Below, piece by piece: positions 22,028 through 33,838 of a DNA stretch of 64,000 nt; position 1 is the first letter of the stretch, and every line of letters starts with the position of its first letter. The DNA is taken from contig OX485803.1 in the NCBI GenBank assembly GCA_950295325.1, positions 66,851,554 through 66,915,553 on the forward strand, in the 5' to 3' direction. The position numbers and the translations under genes are program-made. Under the pieces are notes generated by a model. The model made no database searches and had not been told where the DNA came from. It was given only the letters and a program-made list of their open reading frames with translations. This stretch comes from Polytrichum commune (Eukaryota > Streptophyta > Polytrichopsida > Polytrichales > Polytrichaceae).

Positions 22028-23630
22028 TTAGCTCTCCAACTTGCCTATACAAGTAACATAAGCTCTTACATAAAGTAGAAGGTTTTTTACACAAGCCAAC
22101 ACCATTCACGCACCTAGCTCTCTAACTTGCGTATGACTTGAAGCTCAGCAAATGGTATGTCTTACAAGCTCATACTACCCATAATGTATATGGTTCTCAA
22201 ACACTGTTTCATTCACATATTTGTTGATATGTGTTTCATCCTTTAAACCTATTGAAATTTTTGTCAGGGTTAAAATAAGTTACGGTCACTGTAAACAATA
22301 AACTTTAAATCTCTACTTAGTATATAGTGTTGTAAAGTAAATAGAAAGAAACAACAATAGTAGTAGTAATTTTTAAATTTTTAAAATAAAAAATCCATTT
22401 ATTTTACGAAATTTTGCTAGTCCATACTTCATGCATGTTGAAACCAAATTGTTTGAATTTTTTTGCATGCATATGCCCACCATATGTACTTGTAGAAAAA
22501 ATTAGACTTTTTTTCATTCAATGTCCATCTATTATGAATTTTCAAAACCTCTAAGATTGATGACATCATAGGATTTTCCAAAAAATCTATCTATATGTAA
22601 GATTTTGGAAATTCTAAAATTTGATTTATTTCACATGATTGTATTATATGTTAAAATGGTTCCAGACCTCAAATCCTTTATTTTCACAACATCACATAAA
22701 TAGTAAAAAAATTATAAAATTATCATTGTCATTTTATATGTATGAGGGATCTATGTCTATTTATTACATGAAGTACCAAGACCCTAAATCACAACATTTT
22801 CACATACTATACTATGATTTTTTTGAATATATTATATTTAATGTCACGTGCTACGATCACATTTTCGTCCACAAAATAGAATATAATACCATGAAGAGTT
22901 TGTCCAGTTTTTATTTCTTCAACTGCCATTATTAATAATATGGTCTTCACTTTCCGTTCTTTTTAATGGGTTTATAAAATCTATCAGATTTCTTATAAAG
23001 CTGAAATTATATTAGATATTTGCAGTTGAAGGCCTTCAATGGAAGGACAGTGTGCCCCTATAAGAATTTTTCCTCAAAATGATTGTCAAATTCTTGTTAG
23101 CGTCCATATGTTGTCTTTAAAATTCGGTTTCAAACAAGACTTTGTTATCCAAGAAGAATAAATTTTTGATGACTCCGAAGAGTTGTTCTAGACAATTGCA
23201 GTGCACCTTGCATAGATGGCAAAAACAAAATGTGGATGTTACATCCTTCCAAGTATTGTGCACTGGGAGACTTGACACCCCCTCCTAAGTTTACAAGAGT
23301 CATAAGTTCAAAGCTTGCCTTCGTGGTTTGTATTGTACATAATGTTCAAGCTCTTAACCTGAACTTATTCATTTGGATGACTCAGAGGAAAAAAATTGTT
23401 GTAGGTGGTATCCCATCCATGTGTAAGGGCCAACATAATCATTCTATATTTTTTTTGTTGTGCAATCATCTTTTGGTTAAAAAAACGTGTAGTTAAAAGC
23501 CTCCCTTCATCCCTCTGTCCAAGGTAAATTTTAGTGCGGTTAATTGCATTCGTATGTTACAATTTAGAAAATGAGTCAAGAATGAGCTTAGTAAGCTCAA
23601 TTCTGATACATTCAAACATTTTCTTCTTCT
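22028..23630. other. Intergenic DNA, no gene seen
   Basis: AT-rich, especially 22300-22960. Open frames here (for example at 22639-22935) have the residue composition of random AT-rich DNA. Nothing could be assigned. Confidence 0.5.
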
Positions 23631-23639
23631 ATATTTGCC

Positions 23640-24195
23640 TTCTAAATATAATGATAATCATTTTTTTGAGTTTCCTCCTGCCCCTGTAGACATCAAAGTA
23701 GGGCAAACTTGGAAATTGTATGGTATGGGGAAGCACTTTGACGGAGATACATAGTGCCAATCCAATATACGTAATATTCAAATTGTATTCAATCTCAATT
23801 TCTGTGTAGCTCGTTGTGTTGGTCATACGTATTGCAACAATTTCAATTGCGATTACCTTACTCGAGAGGGATGTCATGATTCTGTGAATGAAAAGCTCTG
23901 GTATGGTCACGCTTTGAAAAATTACTTGGACCGGCCCCTTTACTTAATTGTACTCTTGTTTGCAAGATCTACAAAATTCTTTGTTTGTCTTACAATTTGC
24001 TCCACTATGATGTATTGGATAACATGCGACACTTCCACATTGCGAGCTTATATATTGGGACTCACAATCACCATGTGACTCGCGGTGATTGTAAAATGTC
24101 ACGCATGCAGCTACGGGATCAACTTTTGCAAGAGGTTGTTGGAAAGAACATCCAAAGTGTCGCCGTCATCGATTGCTATGTCAACAAAGCTTGAA
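23640..24195 (+). pseudogene. Possible MULE/FAR1-like transposase relic
   Basis: Plus-strand frames contain Cys/His-rich text, then around 23985-24195 a stretch with IASLYIGTHNHHVTRGDCKM followed by a basic, leucine-rich segment (RMQLRDQLLQEVV). A GTHNH motif followed by a basic helix is reminiscent of the N-terminal zinc-binding part of Mutator-like transposases and FAR1-related proteins. The reading frame is not continuous and no catalytic domain is seen, so this is at best a decayed fragment. The SWIM-type piece at 59177-59545 could be from the same kind of protein. Confidence 0.3.
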
Positions 24196-25080
24196 TTTTG
24201 AGAAGACGAACTCATTGACAAATATGGAGAGGAACCATTGCTTATATCTAGCACCGAGATGCAAGAAATAGTATACACGTTTAAGAGTTTGACAAGTCAC
24301 ACACTACACCAGAATGTTTGTAAATTCAAGTGAATGGATAAGAATGGTGTTATTGAAGGGGTGTGTGAATTACCGGGAACAAAGCGTTGACCATTTATAC
24401 ATGATAATAGAAGGGAAAAAAATATTCACCACAGCCATGCCATCAAGGATGTAATTTATTACTAAGGTCATGATGATCAAAGCCTCCACATGTGGCGTTC
24501 TCTCATCACTCCCTCCTTTCTTTGTCATAAAACATCCATTGCAACAACCTCCTTCATTTTGTGTGTAGATACACTGGCCCTCATTTTTCTTCTTAATGTT
24601 GGAATTTCGCGATTAATTGACCAAAAATAATGTTTGCATTCTATTTTCCAAGTTCTACAATAAGAGAATAATCGGGCTCGCTGCAACTCAATAAGAGGTT
24701 GCTCACACCAATCATCCTCTTGGATATGTAGGACCGGTACCAAAAATTTGATGTGTGCGAGTCCATGTGTTTTTTCTTGTACGCTTGATGCGCCGAGACT
24801 ATATCTTCTATGATGTGATCACGTTTGGATATCATAACTTGAAGTCAATCATTTGTCTAGTCCCCAAGTTTGCACTCGAGCAATGTCATCTCCATTATTT
24901 AATTTTAAATTTTTGCTGAATTAATCGTGTTTTTTCTTTTAAATATCAAGACATTCATGCTTTAGATGATCTTTTCCTTTATAATTGTGAGTCACTCAAG
25001 TCGCTCGTGATTTGAGTTAAGGCACATGATCTACAAAAACAAGGTAATTAGTTATTAGATTTAATCAATATATAGGTGGT
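24196..25080. other. Intergenic DNA, no gene seen
   Basis: No protein family was recognised on either strand. Minus-strand frames at 24525-24835 overlap and look coding-like only in part. No repeats or terminal structures were found. Confidence 0.4.
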
Positions 25081-25084
25081 TACT

Positions 25085-25215
25085 AGATTTTAAAACATCT
25101 GCCTATGGATGCGAGTTGTGTAAGAGACTAGTATTAAGTCTGGACCAACCCAGGTTTGAATCCGGTTGGTTACATTGACCGGTGCTATTCTAAGATGAGT
25201 TAGTGTTGAAGCAAA
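25085..25215 (+). mobile_element. SINE-like sequence with tRNA-type promoter boxes
   Basis: An A-box-like stretch (gcgagttgtgtaagagac, near 25111) is followed about 45 bases later by ggtttgaatcc (near 25152), a good match to a polymerase III B box. This is the layout of a tRNA or tRNA-derived SINE. It does not fold as an intact tRNA by eye. Ends and target duplications were not defined. Confidence 0.35.
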
Positions 25216-25429
25216 AATAATATGTAGGTGGATACATAGAAGAAATTACTGTGTATGTATGCATAGAACCTTCATAATTACTTTTAATATTTTCAAAAAT
25301 ATTCTATCATTTATTCAAATGAATTAACTTAACCGCTTGCGGATGGGTTAAGGTTTATGGTGTGAATAAAAAAAATCAGTAATTAGAAATTAGATAAAAG
25401 TTACCTAGTTAGTTTGAAAAAAATTAGAT

Positions 25430-25500
25430 AATGAATGAAAAATGGCGGAAGACAACGTCGAATGGATGAAGAACAACGGAATAAAACGTCGAATTAATGA
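25430..25500 (+). repeat. Short minisatellite, split by element G (left part)
   Basis: Imperfect copies of gacaacgtcgaatggatgaag lie here and continue after element G at 27671-27780 (acaacgtagaacaatgtcg, acaacgtcgaatggatgaag, acaatgtcaaatagatgac). Element G landed within this array. Confidence 0.65.
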
Positions 25501-26206
25501 AGGACTGTGAGCCCAAAAGGGTGCCCACATTTAGTCTTAGACCCTTGAAACGTTAGTTGATGCACTTTGAAGTAGCATGTTACTTCACAAAAATATAAAA
25601 AGAGTGAAATGTTAGTCTTAGAAGTACCATGTTGTAAGAGGCTAGGATGTGAGTTGTTATTGTGTTTTTACCTTCGGAAGGATTTGAGTGAATGAGGATA
25701 GGTAAGGAGAACTTGGATTGAGTAGTTAGTGAGTAGGCTAGTACAAATGGATGGAGACAACCAAAGTGACTCAAGAGGCAAGTGCATTCGAATTGGGATG
25801 AATGGAGGATCACATGGAGCGCACAAGTGGACCACCTCATCATGGCCACTTAATGGGGAAGGCCCAAGGAAGAATGCAAGGTGGAGGATAAGCAAATTCT
25901 CAAAGCACCAATCAAATCACGAGTTAAGCATCGTGGTTTGAATTAAGTGGTGAGCGACGATTTGGGAAAGTAAGGGGAGAAAGTTATGGCGGCGGAAAGC
26001 GAAGGAGGCTAAGTTTGGGTTGAAGCATCCCAAGTTTGGTAAAGTGTGGTAGGTAGAAAGCCAAGGCTAGTTAAATGTTCGAATTAGGATCCTTGTTGAT
26101 CATTTGAGGGAGGAAGACTTAGAAGATAGGATTGGCGCCTACTAAGTAGGAGGAAATCTCAAGGGCTTATCGTGAGCCTTGAGGGTGGTCACCCCCTCAA
26201 GCTTAC

Positions 26207-26213
26207 TATATAA
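26207..26213 (+). promoter_or_regulatory. TATA-like box in LTR G
   Basis: tatataa is followed by pyrimidine-rich sequence (ccctcattcttccctcactc), the usual look of an LTR core promoter and transcription start. In B and C the corresponding place reads ctacttaag, so the box is not kept in all copies. Confidence 0.5.
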
Positions 26214-26719
26214 TCCCTCATTCTTCCCTCACTCATCCTCTCTTTCCTTTGTGCTCCAAGGCACCCCACGAGTTATAAGTGTGGGTGTGGGAAGCCATAT
26301 TGGAGCACATGTGTGTGCTTAGTTTTTAGTTTGAGAGCCAAGGCTTGTTAGCCTTGAAGAGGGCTTGACCTCTTGGTAGAATTAGTGTTGACGTGAAGGA
26401 TTTTAAAGTTAATTCATGATTCCAATTTGTGGTACTTAAAGTTCATGTTTTGAATACACGTGGTTGCAAGTTTCATGTTTAAGAGTTGAGCACTTGATGT
26501 TGTGATGAGTGCAAAAATATACTTGTGTGGATTAGTTAGTCTTAGTGAAGTTAGGAAATTCTCTCTCCCCCTCTCCTCTCTAGGATTTTAGGATTTTAGG
26601 ATTAGAGAAGAATTGTGTGATTAGAAAGGGGTTGTTAGTAGAATTAGGGAAATTAGGTAGGAAGATTAGTTAAGGGCTTGAATAGTTAGTGAGGTAGTTG
26701 GGGATTACAACTACAAAGT

Positions 26720-26975
26720 TGTGGGTTCATGAAGGAGCTGGGTTTATGAAGGAGCTGGGTTTGTTTAGTTAGAAAGTAAAGAGCTGGGTTTATGAAGGAC
26801 CTGGGTTTGTTTAGTTAGAAGCTAAGGAGCTGGGTTCATGAAGGAGCTGGGTTTGTTTAGTTAGAAGCTAAGAAGCTGGGTTTATGAAGGAGCTAGGTTT
26901 ATGAAGGAGCTAGGTTTATGAAGGAGCTAGGTTTATGTAATTAGAAAGTAAAGAGATGGGTTCATGAAGGAGCTT
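26720..26975 (+). repeat. Tandem array in LTR element G
   Basis: Repeats of an 18-base unit, gagctgggtttatgaagg, are mixed with a longer unit adding tttgtttagttagaaag(c/t)aaa. The array occupies the same position, before the stem-loop, as the unrelated arrays in B and C. Confidence 0.82.
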
Positions 26976-27254
26976 AGTAGATAGCCTACCTAATTAGCTC
27001 ATAGACAAGTAGTTAGTTACATTATGCTAGTTAGTGTTATGTGTGGCTTTCACAAGTAAATGTATTTGAGATTGACTATAGAGAATAGTGTTTTTTTTAA
27101 CACTTGCATCCTCTCTTTAAAAATAAACCACGTGCACAACTTAATGGAGAATGTGGAGCACTCTCGCGATGGCAAGACAAAGGAAGCAAAGACCAAAGGT
27201 GCGAGGGAGAGATTGACATAAGTCACATAAGTATTTCTTAATACTTAAAGGCTT

Positions 27255-27467
27255 ATGTACGGTATGGAGACACCAAGTGAGACCTCTTATAGTAGCGATA
27301 CGGAATACACAAGTGATAGTTCAAGTGGTAGTATAGAGTCAACGGCACGGACTCCATTTAGGAGAGGGATATCCTTAAGGGCTTGTGTAGCTAAAGCAGC
27401 CGGATGGACGTTAGAAGCAAACAAAGACAAAATAGCACCCGAGCATAAGGAGGTTAAAATAACATAG
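27255..27467 (+). CDS. LTR-embedded small protein region, copy G
   Basis: A 70-codon frame containing the core GISLRACVAKAAGWTLE, preceded by a Ser/Thr-rich segment not present in B and C. Its core has the same amino acids as copy C, while 12 of the 17 codons differ, all synonymously. A lysine-rich start like that of B and C is found nearby at 27144, so the region as a whole looks broken or rearranged relative to B and C. Function unknown. Confidence 0.5.
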   Translation: MYGMETPSETSYSSDTEYTSDSSSGSIESTARTPFRRGISLRACVAKAAGWTLEANKDKIAPEHKEVKIT

Positions 27468-27670
27468 TTAACTTGTGCATTCTCCACATACGTATTGAAA
27501 TCGTACATTGAGTTGTTAAAAGTGAAATTCCAGTTAAATCCAAGACCACTTGAAGGGTGAACCTTGCACTATGGACTCATCCAAGTCCAAATCCAATACC
27601 GCGGAGGAATGTGAGCCCAAACCCACTACTCGGACTACGGACGCTTAAGGGTGGGGGGTTTGGCCTCACA

Positions 27671-29453
27671 AGGACAACGTAGAACAATGTCGAATAAATG
27701 AAAGACAGCATATGACAACGTCGAATGGATGAAGGATGGCATAAGACAATGTCAAATAGATGACAATGACGACCGGAAATGGGCGTCAAACGGATAGGAC
27801 GTCTAGCGGATGGAGGTTGTTGGATCAAACGGTTGGCGATCAAAGACCATTGGATCTAGGGGTTTAGAGAATGGTGGCTAGGGTGGTGGCGGACGTAAAT
27901 GCCAACCGTTAGATGTAGGTATGATTAGATCTACGACTGATTAGGCTTTGTGATTAGAAAGGGTAGTCTTCCGAATGAAAACTTAGGGGCTCACTTTTCT
28001 CTTTCTCATTCTCTCGGTTAGAATTATCTTCTTCTGCCTAAGGTTTGGCTATGGCCTTTCAATTCTTTATAATATCATTTGTGCCCATCCAAGGCTTCAC
28101 TAAGTTATCTTGCCCTCACTAGGCTATTAACTTTCTTTTTCCCTATGGGAGTTAACTTCCTCTTGACCTTTCATTGGTCGTACCAATATTCAATCTCTAC
28201 CGGGCCATTGCCCTTTTTGATTGAATTCTTCATCTTAAGCTTCCATTTCTTTTGTTTTCAAGGCTATTGCCCTTCTCAATAATTAGGCTTCACTTTCTCT
28301 CACATGCTAGGTGATCATGCTCAATTGTTTATTGCCAAAGCTTTCCTCTTTCCTCCTTAGTTCCCTCTGGCCTTTCACAATCTCACACTTACTTTGCTCC
28401 TTAGGCTACCGCCAAGGCTTCTTTGATCCTACTTAAATCTAGCTCTCACGACCTTTCATCCTCACTTACGTAATTGGTTCACTAATTGTGCTTAGACCAA
28501 TGCACTTGCCTCATCTTTCTACATCATGACCTTATTCACAAGATATTTTGACAAACTTCCGTCTTCGTTTCCTTTGCTCAACCTTTCCTCTTTCATAGCC
28601 TATTGCCGTATCTTCTTTATTGACATTCAACTTTCACTATCTTAATCTTTGACTAACTCACCCTTACTCCTCACAATCCTCTTAACCAAACTCAACTTTG
28701 AATCCATTGCTCATGCATGTTCAAGATCTCTCTTTCACTTGGTAATGCACACCATGGACATTAAACTTCGTCGTCAAACTTATTCATACCATTTCTCACT
28801 AAAGTCATTCAATTACTCTCAATATTGAAGTATCCAAAAAAATTTGGAGTTCGAATCACTTGGCTTTTGTTTAATTAACTTCTTATCCTCGAGCATCTCA
28901 CTTAAAATTTGCCTATGGCCTATTCCTCTGAACTCAATCACCAAGTTTCAGTGTTCACATTAAAGTCTATTGCTATGCTATACTGAGATTATGCATGATT
29001 CTACGTATGAAAATAACCTCTTTTTTCCTTGACTAACCTTTTCCTTATTGAGTGAAGAGGAAGAAGAAGGTAGTTACATGCAATAATCAACTTATCATGG
29101 CAATAGCCTTCTATTATGGCACTATTAAGGATGAGATTCTAACTACCAAATGTTGTATGAAACCCACCAATATTTGAGAATTGCCCACTTCATCCGGGCT
29201 ATGGCCAAAAAATGTGGCTTACACTTAGTGACCTTCTACGAGCTTCAAAACATCTTCAAAGCCTTTTGTTCTCCTTCAAATAAAACAATTTGAACAAGAC
29301 TTATTTATTCTTGAAACATTAACGAATCTTCATGGTGAGCGAGGGGCCTAAATAAAGACATGAAGTGGCTCCATAGAAGCCTCTCTTCTTCAGATCTCTT
29401 CTTCAGAGAGGCCCCGTGGGGTCTCCTTGGGCAATTAAGGGTTAAAGCCATAG
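27671..29453. other. Pyrimidine-rich stretch without genes
   Basis: After the minisatellite remainder (27671-27780), the sequence from about 28000 to 29300 is C/T-rich on the plus strand, with recurring ggctattgcc, cctatggcc and caaggctt words. That suggests an old, eroded repeat. No frame longer than 70 codons has recognisable content. The palindromic ttcagatctcttcttcagag near 29393 is minor. Confidence 0.45.
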
Positions 29454-29455
29454 TA

Positions 29456-29723
29456 CAGTAACCTCCCGCTTAAGTACGCAACTTGAACATGCGCAGTTTG
29501 TGCGTACTTAGCTAGTAGATGCGTACTTTAGGATTTAGGGTTTCCCAAATCGCGAGCGGTCGACCCCAAAGCCAACCGCAAAAAAACTTCAAAACTTACA
29601 CCAAATGACGATTCACGACATGTTCAACTAAGAAATCTTGAACCCTAGTTTTTTTTGCCAAAAAATGCATACTTAACCGGGATGCGTACTTAAACGGGTG
29701 CGTACTTAAACGGGAGGTTACTG
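29456..29723. mobile_element. Pogo-like MITE, 268 bp
   Basis: Left end cagtaacctcccgcttaagt, right end acttaaacgggaggttactg: near-perfect inverted repeats of about 25 bases. A TA dinucleotide flanks each end (29454-29455, 29724-29725). CAGT ends with TA duplication fit the pogo/Tigger branch of Tc1/mariner. A second inner copy of the tgcgtactta motif occurs near both ends. No transposase. Confidence 0.88.
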
Positions 29724-30393
29724 TACTCCATCACGACATTCATTCATATCAAGTGAAACATTTGTATATGTATCAGTCATTAACCCTCCTCACAAACAAA
29801 CCCTCTAAACCCTAAACCGGCAACAAACCTTGTACACATAACTAAATTGTCCACACCAAGGCACCCACACTTACACCCGGGCCATGAATTCCATCTATCA
29901 CCCTCCACCTGTCCTCACAAAGGTCACCTATAACATAAGGCTAAGCCCAACCCTAGTCCATTGGCTGACATAGCGAACCCGTCATGGGCTTATATAAGGT
30001 ATGTGGGTGTGATTTGGTTCATTTTTCATGTTCTCCAACTTCTACCGATTAGGTTTACAAAATAAAACTTGTGTTGCATTAGCAAATCTATGGAAATATT
30101 GCAAAAACTAGAATGAAAATCGAACCTCCTTTAATTCAGTTTTGGTTATCAAAAGTGCACGTTTGTTGGTTTCTTAATTGGATATATGGGTCCTCCCAAT
30201 TGTCTTCACTAGTGAGTGTAGAGTAGTTATTAATATCTAAAGACTCAATCCAATATGTTTCAAAAATGTTTGTTTTATGATGTTTGCTCTTGATCCTCAC
30301 TAAACCACATACCAATGAAATATAGGGATCTAATAATTAAAAAAATGAGCCACTTAAGACCCATTGACCTCATGAGTAAGAGACAATGCCAAG

Positions 30394-30395
<2 letters not shown>

Positions 30396-30442
<47 letters not shown>
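30396..30442. repeat. (TC)n microsatellite
   Basis: An uninterrupted dinucleotide run of about 23 units. Confidence 0.95.
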
Positions 30443-30444
<2 letters not shown>

Positions 30445-31636
30445 ATTAATGCCATGCTACATAAAAATTCAAGTTTAAACTCTTACATTAATAGACCTAG
30501 CAAAGGTCATCTATGTAAAAGAGATGATATAAACTCAGATGATACTATATCTACACACATGGAAAGAAATCATACTTACCATGGAATGGATGTAACAAAG
30601 ATATAGATGAATGAAGTAAAAATAGGGTTACAAGAACTTACCATATGTAAGTACTACAATATAAGCCCTTAACCCTAAAAAAAACACCTCTTTTTACCAT
30701 TCACGCAAGTGAGAGGTGCGGTGAGCTCTGTGTATACACATTAGGGTAATAGATAAGTGCTTGAAGTAAGAATAACTAGGGTTCATCACCAAGAAGAGTT
30801 TTCTACTTAGAGTAACCCAATAATGGCCAAAGAACAGGTTTGAACACCCATATGTTGTTTTACAATGAGTGTTGTATGTTGAATATTTTGGTGCATTTGA
30901 ACTAAGTGTGTGGGACATGGATGACAATTGGGTCATGTTGTTATTTACCTCGTGTACGTAACCAATCCTCAATTGTTTGTTGGTTGGTTGCATGGGCACA
31001 GGTGAGGCAAGCCCTTCACACAGTCAATGCAGTGATGTATTATGATCATGACATTTTATGCACTGATATTGGTTGAGGTTACTAGGTACATCTCCTTAGT
31101 AAGTACAACATACACGTGGTGATCTAGTTAGATGTACTTGATAGAGAGGCAAGAAGGTTGGCAATTAACTTCCAAAGCATGGGATAGTTAAAATCAAACA
31201 TTGGGAGATGAATACCATATGATAGCAAAAAATCCAAATAAGGTATGTATTCTTGCAAGGCAAACTAGGTATGCAAGGTGTATATATGTAGTACAACACA
31301 TACTATGAGACATTAGGCAAATGACTCTATAATGCAATGTGGTACTATACTATCAAATAGGAAGATGCAAGGAACATAGAGAGAGTTTTGTGGATGTTCC
31401 CACCCACCCACCCTTGTATTGCAAAGAGGAAGAAATTGAAGGATTTGGCCTCTGAAAAGAGGAAGTTCAAACTTTGTAAAAGTTTTGAAAAATCAGCTAT
31501 ATATATATATATTTCTTATTATTACTTGGTGCAAATGTGTCTACCTTTGTGACGAAAGAATAACCCTACCATAAAAATTACTTTAGGGTTTGGTAAAAAC
31601 TACTTAACAAACGACCACCATAGATTTGTATTTATG

Positions 31637-31638
<2 letters not shown>

Positions 31639-31670
<32 letters not shown>
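31639..31670. repeat. (TC)n microsatellite
   Basis: An uninterrupted dinucleotide run of about 16 units. The Leu/Ser-repeat frame over it is not a gene. Confidence 0.95.
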
Positions 31671-31672
<2 letters not shown>

Positions 31673-33763
31673 GTCAGCACATCACAAATGAACATCTTGC
31701 AAGACATAACTATTAGGGGGACCAAATTAGTCATGAAAAATAATCCAATTCACACACGCATGTACCCAATAACATATTTTATGTCCAAACTTAATGGATG
31801 TAAGAAATTTCACTCATAATTAAGTAAAATTGGACCTAGGCCCAATCCAAAATTACAAAATGCTTGAGCAGTATGGTAAGGTCGTCCAATAGAACTACAG
31901 TACACAAGCATGACTATGATTATTATTAAAAATACATGGTTTAATTTAGTTTCAATACTTGGGTCCAACCATAGTATGGGGCATCACTAAGAACTAGATA
32001 GAAAGGAGCCTTACATTTCATAAAGGACTCATGTTTGAGGCAATATTACTGATTAAAATTTATTAATATTAATCAAATGTAATGGCAATCTCTTTAATTG
32101 TTCTACATCTTGCCTATAAACCTAAGTAAAGTCTATAATAAAAAAACATGGTATTTATTCAAAGGACTGTGAAGGACTACGAAAAAAAAATGTCAATTTT
32201 GACACAATCTTGGTACACCTTATCATGGTTAAACCCACTTATCAATTGATTGTATACATTCAATATCAAAACTACAATTACCATTTTATAATTTTCATCA
32301 TATTTCAATATTATAAAAAAATTAAAACATTTATTTAATCTCCTTGAAATTTAGATATATTGAAAGTGTACCAACATTTATTGCTCAGGATTTTTTCTTA
32401 GAATTGAGTTAACTAAAAAGTCATGATATTAATTATATTACCTAAACATGATTTTATTTATTTTTTGATGATACCTAGTGCATGCCTGGATTTGAGACAT
32501 TCCACACACACACAACATATGGGTGGGGCTAGGCATAAATATGGCAATAGGGATGGGTTGCGCTTAGGACTTGAGAGCATTAGACTAGGCAAAGTAGTAT
32601 TTAATGCTCTTTCCACCACCTTTGCACTAGAGCTCGAGTTGAGAGCTCAAACTTGCAATTTGAGAGTTTGAGACTTGGAGTGGACAAGTTATCATCTAAA
32701 GCAACTAGCTCATTGGGAGCTTAATCCATCTTCAAGCTCTTCATAGTTTGAGCAAGTGTAAATTAGCCATGCTCAATCTTTACACTTGGAAAAAAACACA
32801 AGAAACCATAAGGATACATAGTTTTTTTTTTGGGGGGTGGGTGATAATTAAAAAAAGACAAACTAAAATCTCATTCATGACAAACCAAAAGATCATTCAC
32901 AACAAACCAAAAATGCTTGAGGGTCCATTTGCTTGGGTCTACTTAATGAGAGCTCAAACTCTCAATGTTCTTAGGACTTTCACTGAAATCTTGTCAAAAA
33001 AATATGAGAGTCTGCCATAGTCATTTCACGTGGGATACATTGAGACTTCATCTAAGCGTTGTGAATCTGGTAAAAAGTTCAAGCTCTAATGGTGCATGTT
33101 CCAAGTGTAAAGTGCTTATATTAATTTGAAGACCATGCCCATACAAATGTTGTCCTCAAATAACTTGGTGAACTCCATGCAAACAATCTCCATTATTGGA
33201 CAAGTAGGATATCATATCACTCCCAAGTCACTTTTATTTTTGGTGACCTTGTGTAAAATTACTTGATTGGCATCGTCACTCTTATTGTTGGTGACCTTGT
33301 GTAAATTGAAGTGGGCCCACCACTCATATCTCAACCAAAGAGAGAATTTAGAAAGCGATGGTCATGGTCTGTGCCAGTCACTAGTGTAAACAAGCCCTCC
33401 CTATATAGTAGCAATGGTCCCAAGCTACCTTTGCATCTAACTTGAATTACTTGCCCACCAGTGATTGCAACATCTAAGGTTGAGGCATCTGTAATTGATA
33501 AATTAAGAAAGTTTGCATCTCTTAAGGAGGAGTTATAGTGAGGAATTATTTTTCTTGCGAAGAGAAACAAATTCTAAGGAGAATGCAAATTTAAGGATTG
33601 TTACGAATTTCAAGTCGGTAAAGTTAAGGTAACATGTAGGCGATCTATAGGTTAACCCATAACTACTCATCTAGATGCTAATGCTTGGTTGTGATGAATG
33701 TCAAAACTCTTATGAGGGTAATTAATTACAAGTCGCCATCACATGAATCTTAACTCCATTCGC

Positions 33764-33838
33764 CTAAATAAATAAATAAATCTATAAATCTATATATAAA
33801 TCTATATATCTATATATCTATCTATCTATCTATCTATA
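33764..33838. repeat. (AAAT)/(ATCT) microsatellite
   Basis: Tetranucleotide runs, first aaataaataaat and then atctatctatct, interleaved with tatatctata variants. Confidence 0.9.

Larger units (their letters stand above)
25506..27670 (+). mobile_element. Solo-LTR-like element G (family A-G), cleanest copy
   Basis: A 2165-bp unit in plus orientation, from tgtgagcccaaaagggtgcc to ...ggtttggcctcaca, with an exact 5-bp duplication, aggac, at 25501-25505 and 27671-27675. Because it is not nested it gives the clearest map: U3-like start, TATA-like box 26207-26213, pyrimidine-rich leader, tandem array 26720-26975, stem-loop 27087-27104, AATAAA 27122-27127, small-protein region 27144-27467, and the 60-base terminal motif 27609-27670. 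No other coding domain or second LTR is present, so it reads as a solo LTR. The family's internal region is not seen anywhere in the window, so gypsy or copia affiliation is open. Confidence 0.87.
29726..33760. other. Long gene-free stretch with simple repeats
   Basis: No gene, RNA or transposon end was recognised. It includes a (TC)23 run at 30396-30442, a (TC)16 run at 31639-31670, a short (TA) run near 31499, and AT-rich sequence between. Frames such as 30694-30999 (-), 32748-33020 (+) and 33331-33570 (-) show no family resemblance. Confidence 0.5.

Noticed and set aside
25085-25215. A functional tRNA gene
   Set aside because: Only the A- and B-box-like words are present. The arms do not pair into a cloverleaf, so SINE-like is the most I can say.
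31634-31819. Short protein beginning with a Leu/Ser repeat
   Set aside because: The start is translated (TC)n microsatellite; the rest has no support.
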